A DNA stretch of 64,000 bases from Streptomyces flaveolus (GTDB lineage Bacteria; Actinomycetota; Actinomycetes; Streptomycetales; Streptomycetaceae). The stretch spans positions 231,759 to 295,758 of the forward strand of contig NZ_JNWV01000010.1 in the NCBI RefSeq assembly GCF_000716535.1, in the 5' to 3' direction. Shown piece after piece: positions 61,437 to 64,000 of this stretch (its first letter is position 1; every line of letters starts with the position of its first letter). The notes under the pieces were generated by a model. That model was not told the DNA's origin, did not search any database, and saw only the letters and a program-made list of their open reading frames with translations. The position numbers and the translations under genes were made by a program.

Positions 61437-62915
61437 TCAGGCCGGGAGGAAGTTGATCGGGTGGCTGTCCGTCGCCCACAGGTACTGCACCGCGTACGAC
61501 CGCCAGGGCCGCCAGCTCTCCGCACGGGCGGTGAGCGCGGCCGGGGTGGCCGGCAGACCCAGCTCCTTCGCGGCACGCCGGATGCCGAGGTCGGTGGGGA
61601 GGAAGGCGTCGGGATCGCCGAGGGCGCGCATGGCGATGACGTCCACCGTCCAGGGCCCGAAGCCGGGCAGCGCGAGCAGCCGCGCCCGCGCCTGTGCCCA
61701 GTCGGCCTCCACGCCCAGGTGCAGGCCCCCGTCGGCGAGTTCACGGACGAGGGTGGTGAAGGTCGTGCGCCGGGTCCGGGGCATCGCCAGGGTCTCGGGG
61801 TCGACGGCGGCCAGCGCCTCGGGCGAGGGGAAGAGGTGCGTGAGGCCGCCTTCGGGGTCGTCCAGGGGCTTGCCGTGCGCGGTGACCAGGCGGGCCGCGT
61901 GGGTGCGGGCGGCGGCCGTGGAGACCTGCTGCCCGAGCACGGCCCGGACGGCGAACTCGGCCTCGTCGACCGTGCGCGGCACCCGGCGGCCCGGTGCCCG
62001 GTCGACCAGGGGCGCGAGGGCGGGGTCGGTGCGCAGATGGCCGTCGACCGCCACCGGGTCGGCGTCCAGGTCGAGCAGGCGGCGGCAGCGGCTGATGGCC
62101 ACGGTCAGATCGCGCAGGTCGCTGAGGGTGAGGCGGCAGGCGATGTGGTCGGGGCGGGGTGCGAGCGCGGCGATGCCGTGGCCGTACGGCAGCCGCAGGG
62201 TGCGGCGGTAGGCGCCGTCGCGCCACTCCTCGACGCCGGGTACGGCGGTGGCGGCGAGGTGGCCGAAGAGGTTGGACGGGTTGAGCGGGGCACGGAACGG
62301 CAGCCGCAGGCTGACCACGCCGGGAGTGCCCGCGCCGCTCTTCGGCGCCCGGGCGCGCAACTCGCTCGGGGACAGGGCGAAGACCTCGCGGACGGTGTCG
62401 TTGAAGGCGCGGATGGAGGCGAAACCGGCCGCGAACGCGATCTCCGCCATCGGCAGGGCCGTGGTCTCGACGAGCAGCCGCGCGGTCTGGGCCCGCTGCG
62501 CGCGGGCGAGCGCGAGGGGCCCGGCGCCCAGCTCGGCGAGGAGCTGGCGCTCCACCTGCCGGGTGCTGTAGCCGAGCCGTGCGGCGAGTCCGGGCACGCC
62601 CTCGCGGTCCACGACCCCGTCGGCGATCAGCCGCATGGCACGGGCCACGAGGTCGGCGCGCGCGTTCCACTCCGGGGAGCCGGGGCTGGTGTCGGGGCGG
62701 CAGCGCTTGCAGGCCCGGAACCCGGCCTGCTGGCAGGCGGCGGCGCTCGGGTAGAACGTCATGTTCTCCGGCTTGGGCGGCACGACCGGGCAGCTCGGCC
62801 GGCAGTAGATCCGGGTGGTCAGGACGGCCGTGAAGAACCATCCGTCGAACCGCGCGTCCTTGGACCGCACGGCGCGCACGCAGTGCTCCCGGTCGATGTG
62901 CATCCCTGTCCGCAT
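61437..62915 (-). CDS. AdaA-AlkA fusion: methylphosphotriester sensor/regulator and 3-methyladenine glycosylase
   Basis: 492-aa fusion. N-terminal Ada domain with four zinc Cys (TTRIYCRPSCPV and ACKRCRPD, ~38-42 and ~69-72; the first is the methyl acceptor), an AraC-type HTH (~85-185; LGYSTRQVERQLLAELGAGP, AEIAFAAGFASIRAFNDTVR), then an AlkA N-domain and HhH-GPD glycosylase (~290-480; VLGQQVSTAAARTHAARLV, LPGFGPWTVDVIAMRALGDP with catalytic Asp, FLPTDLGIRRA). It senses and repairs alkylation damage and activates genes, probably itself and ogt. Start ATG 62915 or ATG 62903 (MHID). Confidence 0.9.
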   Translation of the reverse strand: MRTGMHIDREHCVRAVRSKDARFDGWFFTAVLTTRIYCRPSCPVVPPKPENMTFYPSAAACQQAGFRACKRCRPDTSPGSPEWNARADLVARAMRLIADGVVDREGVPGLAARLGYSTRQVERQLLAELGAGPLALARAQRAQTARLLVETTALPMAEIAFAAGFASIRAFNDTVREVFALSPSELRARAPKSGAGTPGVVSLRLPFRAPLNPSNLFGHLAATAVPGVEEWRDGAYRRTLRLPYGHGIAALAPRPDHIACRLTLSDLRDLTVAISRCRRLLDLDADPVAVDGHLRTDPALAPLVDRAPGRRVPRTVDEAEFAVRAVLGQQVSTAAARTHAARLVTAHGKPLDDPEGGLTHLFPSPEALAAVDPETLAMPRTRRTTFTTLVRELADGGLHLGVEADWAQARARLLALPGFGPWTVDVIAMRALGDPDAFLPTDLGIRRAAKELGLPATPAALTARAESWRPWRSYAVQYLWATDSHPINFLPA

Positions 62916-63003
62916 GCGTCCAGCATCGCCCACCGCGCACCCCGGTCGCTGGCGAAAATCCGACATCAACGTGGGCCTGGCCAGGGCTCCCGGCCGCCCC
63001 ATC

Positions 63004-63876
63004 TCATGATCGAGCGGTCTGTCGCACCTCGTCCGACCGTTCGGATTCGTGGCGGAACCGGGTGATCCAGTCGGCGGTGGCCCGCAGGCCGCCGAACGTG
63101 TAGAAGTGCACCTTCACCGTGCCGTGCCGGGCCGGGTCGTACCGGTCGGCCAGTGCGGTGAGGAAGCGGTCCGGACCGGCCGTACCCATGAGGTTGGTCA
63201 GCGAGAAGCCGTACTTGCGGGCCACGGAGGCGCTGGTGCCGACGCCGAACCGGCCGGCGTAGCGCAGCAGCCGGCGCACCCCCGCCGGGCCGGGGACGCC
63301 GACGCGGACGGGCAGGTGCACGCCCCGCGCGCGGAGGGCCTCCAGCCAGGCGAGCACCGGATCGACGTCGAAGCCGAACTGGGTGATGACGTCCCCGGTG
63401 AACCGGCCGGCCCCGATGGCCGCCGCCTTGTCCGTGAGCGCCGACCACAGGGCCCGGTCGGCTATGCCGGGGTGACCCTCGGGGTAGCCGGCGATGCCGA
63501 CGTGCCGGACGCCGTGGCGCCGCAGCAGCCCGGTGCGCAGGACGGCGAGGGCGTCCTCGTAGGGCCCCTCGGGCCGGGCCGGGTCGCCTCCGACGACGAA
63601 CACGTTCCCGGCGGTGCCGTCGGCCGCCAGCCCGGCGAGGAACTCCTCCAGGGCGGGCCGGGAGGGCAGGCGGCGCGCGGAGATGTGCGGTACGGGGACG
63701 AAGCCGAGCCGTTTGACCGCGCGGGCAGCGGCCAGCCGCGTATGCGTGTCCTCACCGGCCAGGAACGTGATGTTGATCCGGGTACCGGACGGGACGCTGT
63801 CGCACGCCTCCTCCAGCCCGGGCACGTCCTTGCCGGTCATCTCCAGCGAGAAGTCGTCCAGCAGCGCGGGGTCCAT
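63004..63876 (-). CDS. Methylenetetrahydrofolate reductase (MetF)-like protein
   Basis: 290-aa TIM-barrel protein of the MetF family: FSLEMTGKDVPGLEEA at the start (Glu in the proton-donor position), RINITFLAGEDTHTRLAAAR (~33-52), VPVPHISARRL, NVFVVGGDPARPEGPYEDAL (~92-111), VGIAGYPEGHP, FTGDVITQFGFDVDP (~161-175) and LPVRVGVPGPAGV. It should reduce methylene-THF with FAD/NAD(P)H, or be a one-carbon paralog linked to betaine or sarcosine breakdown; the operon upstream is outside the window. The start ATG 63876 is preceded by four 9-bp GAGG-containing repeats. Confidence 0.82.
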   Translation of the reverse strand: MDPALLDDFSLEMTGKDVPGLEEACDSVPSGTRINITFLAGEDTHTRLAAARAVKRLGFVPVPHISARRLPSRPALEEFLAGLAADGTAGNVFVVGGDPARPEGPYEDALAVLRTGLLRRHGVRHVGIAGYPEGHPGIADRALWSALTDKAAAIGAGRFTGDVITQFGFDVDPVLAWLEALRARGVHLPVRVGVPGPAGVRRLLRYAGRFGVGTSASVARKYGFSLTNLMGTAGPDRFLTALADRYDPARHGTVKVHFYTFGGLRATADWITRFRHESERSDEVRQTARS

Positions 63877-64000
63877 CGTGTTCCTCGTACTCCTCGTGCT
63901 CCCCGTGCACCTCGTGCTGTGGCACGGCTCGCCCCGACCGCCACGGCTGCGGTCGGGACCCGGCCGATGATGTCACGTGGGGGTGGGGGTGGGGGTGGGG
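63877..64000. other. Upstream region of the MetF-like gene with G-tract repeats
   Basis: On the minus strand four imperfect 9-bp units (CACGAGGTG, CACGGGGAG, CACGAGGAG, TACGAGGAA) stand directly before the ATG and supply its ribosome site. The plus strand ends at the window edge with four G-tracts, GGGGGTGGGGGTGGGGGTG and beyond (63977-64000), a potential G-quadruplex or slippage-prone tract. No gene seen. Confidence 0.5.

Overview
The window is a high-GC actinobacterial chromosome segment that reads as Streptomyces. The signs are third-position G/C-saturated codons, GTG starts, GTGA/ATGA stop-start overlaps, a complete gvpOAFGYZJLSK gas-vesicle cluster, a crotonyl-CoA carboxylase/reductase (ethylmalonyl-CoA) operon and F420-linked enzymes. 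From memory, the order of the right half resembles the SCO6460-SCO6515 part of the S. coelicolor chromosome; this was not checked. I see no rRNA, tRNA, prophage, insertion sequence or CRISPR array, and no secondary-metabolite cluster.

Layout. 0-5.2 kb: two metallo-beta-lactamase-fold hydrolases, a DedA protein, a PLP-transferase-fold protein with no lysine at all, and a secreted Asp/Gly-rich repeat protein. 5.2-12.3 kb: a stress-type block (pyruvate oxidase-like TPP enzyme, DUF2795 protein, His-rich membrane protein, DJ-1/PfpI protein, eRF1-like baeRF2 protein, ABC-F ATPase). 12.4-12.9 kb: a non-coding array of about twelve 43-bp repeats. 13-16.3 kb: histidine phosphatase, PAP2-diacylglycerol kinase fusion, methyltransferase. 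16.4-26.3 kb, all on the minus strand and nearly without gaps: type II NADH dehydrogenase, transketolase, LigD polymerase and the ten gvp genes. 26.6-29 kb: F420 oxidoreductase, holin-like protein, VOC protein, GNAT. 29-34 kb: a four-peptidase operon (M55, M20, S9, S66). 34-43.5 kb: methyltransferase, PAS/GAF/SpoIIE/HATPase phosphatase, drug-efflux MFS fused to a beta-sandwich tail, SRPBCC protein, SOS-boxed radical SAM protein, secreted S33 peptidase. 43.5-44 kb: a second degenerate repeat tract (about 60 bp period). 44-45.5 kb: RidA, GNAT and a HEAT-repeat gene with a TTA (bldA) codon. 45.9-55.2 kb: duplicated 3-hydroxybutyryl-CoA dehydrogenase, TetR regulator and the ethylmalonyl-CoA operon ccr-ecm-mcl1-mch-mcd. 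55.4-56.9 kb: psd-pssA. 57-64 kb: glycerate kinase, ADP-ribosylglycohydrolase, Nudix, RHH protein, sirtuin, the alkylation-repair pair ogt/adaA-alkA and a MetF-like reductase.

How the parts work together. The ethylmalonyl-CoA block turns crotonyl-CoA (made from two acetyl-CoA, with the hydroxybutyryl-CoA dehydrogenase upstream) into ethylmalonyl-, methylsuccinyl-, mesaconyl- and methylmalyl-CoA, giving glyoxylate and propionyl-CoA. This serves acetate assimilation and polyketide extender supply. A perfect palindrome in the spacer of the ccr promoter suggests repressor control. The 7-28 kb block appears tied together by promoters of the general-stress sigma-B type (GNNTN, 14-16 nt, then GGGTAC or GGTTAC) in front of the DUF2795, baeRF2, NADH dehydrogenase, F420-oxidoreductase and holin genes. 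The NADH dehydrogenase promoter could read through into the transketolase, ligD and gvp genes. Psd and PssA make phosphatidylethanolamine. AdaA-AlkA and Ogt form an alkylation-damage operon.
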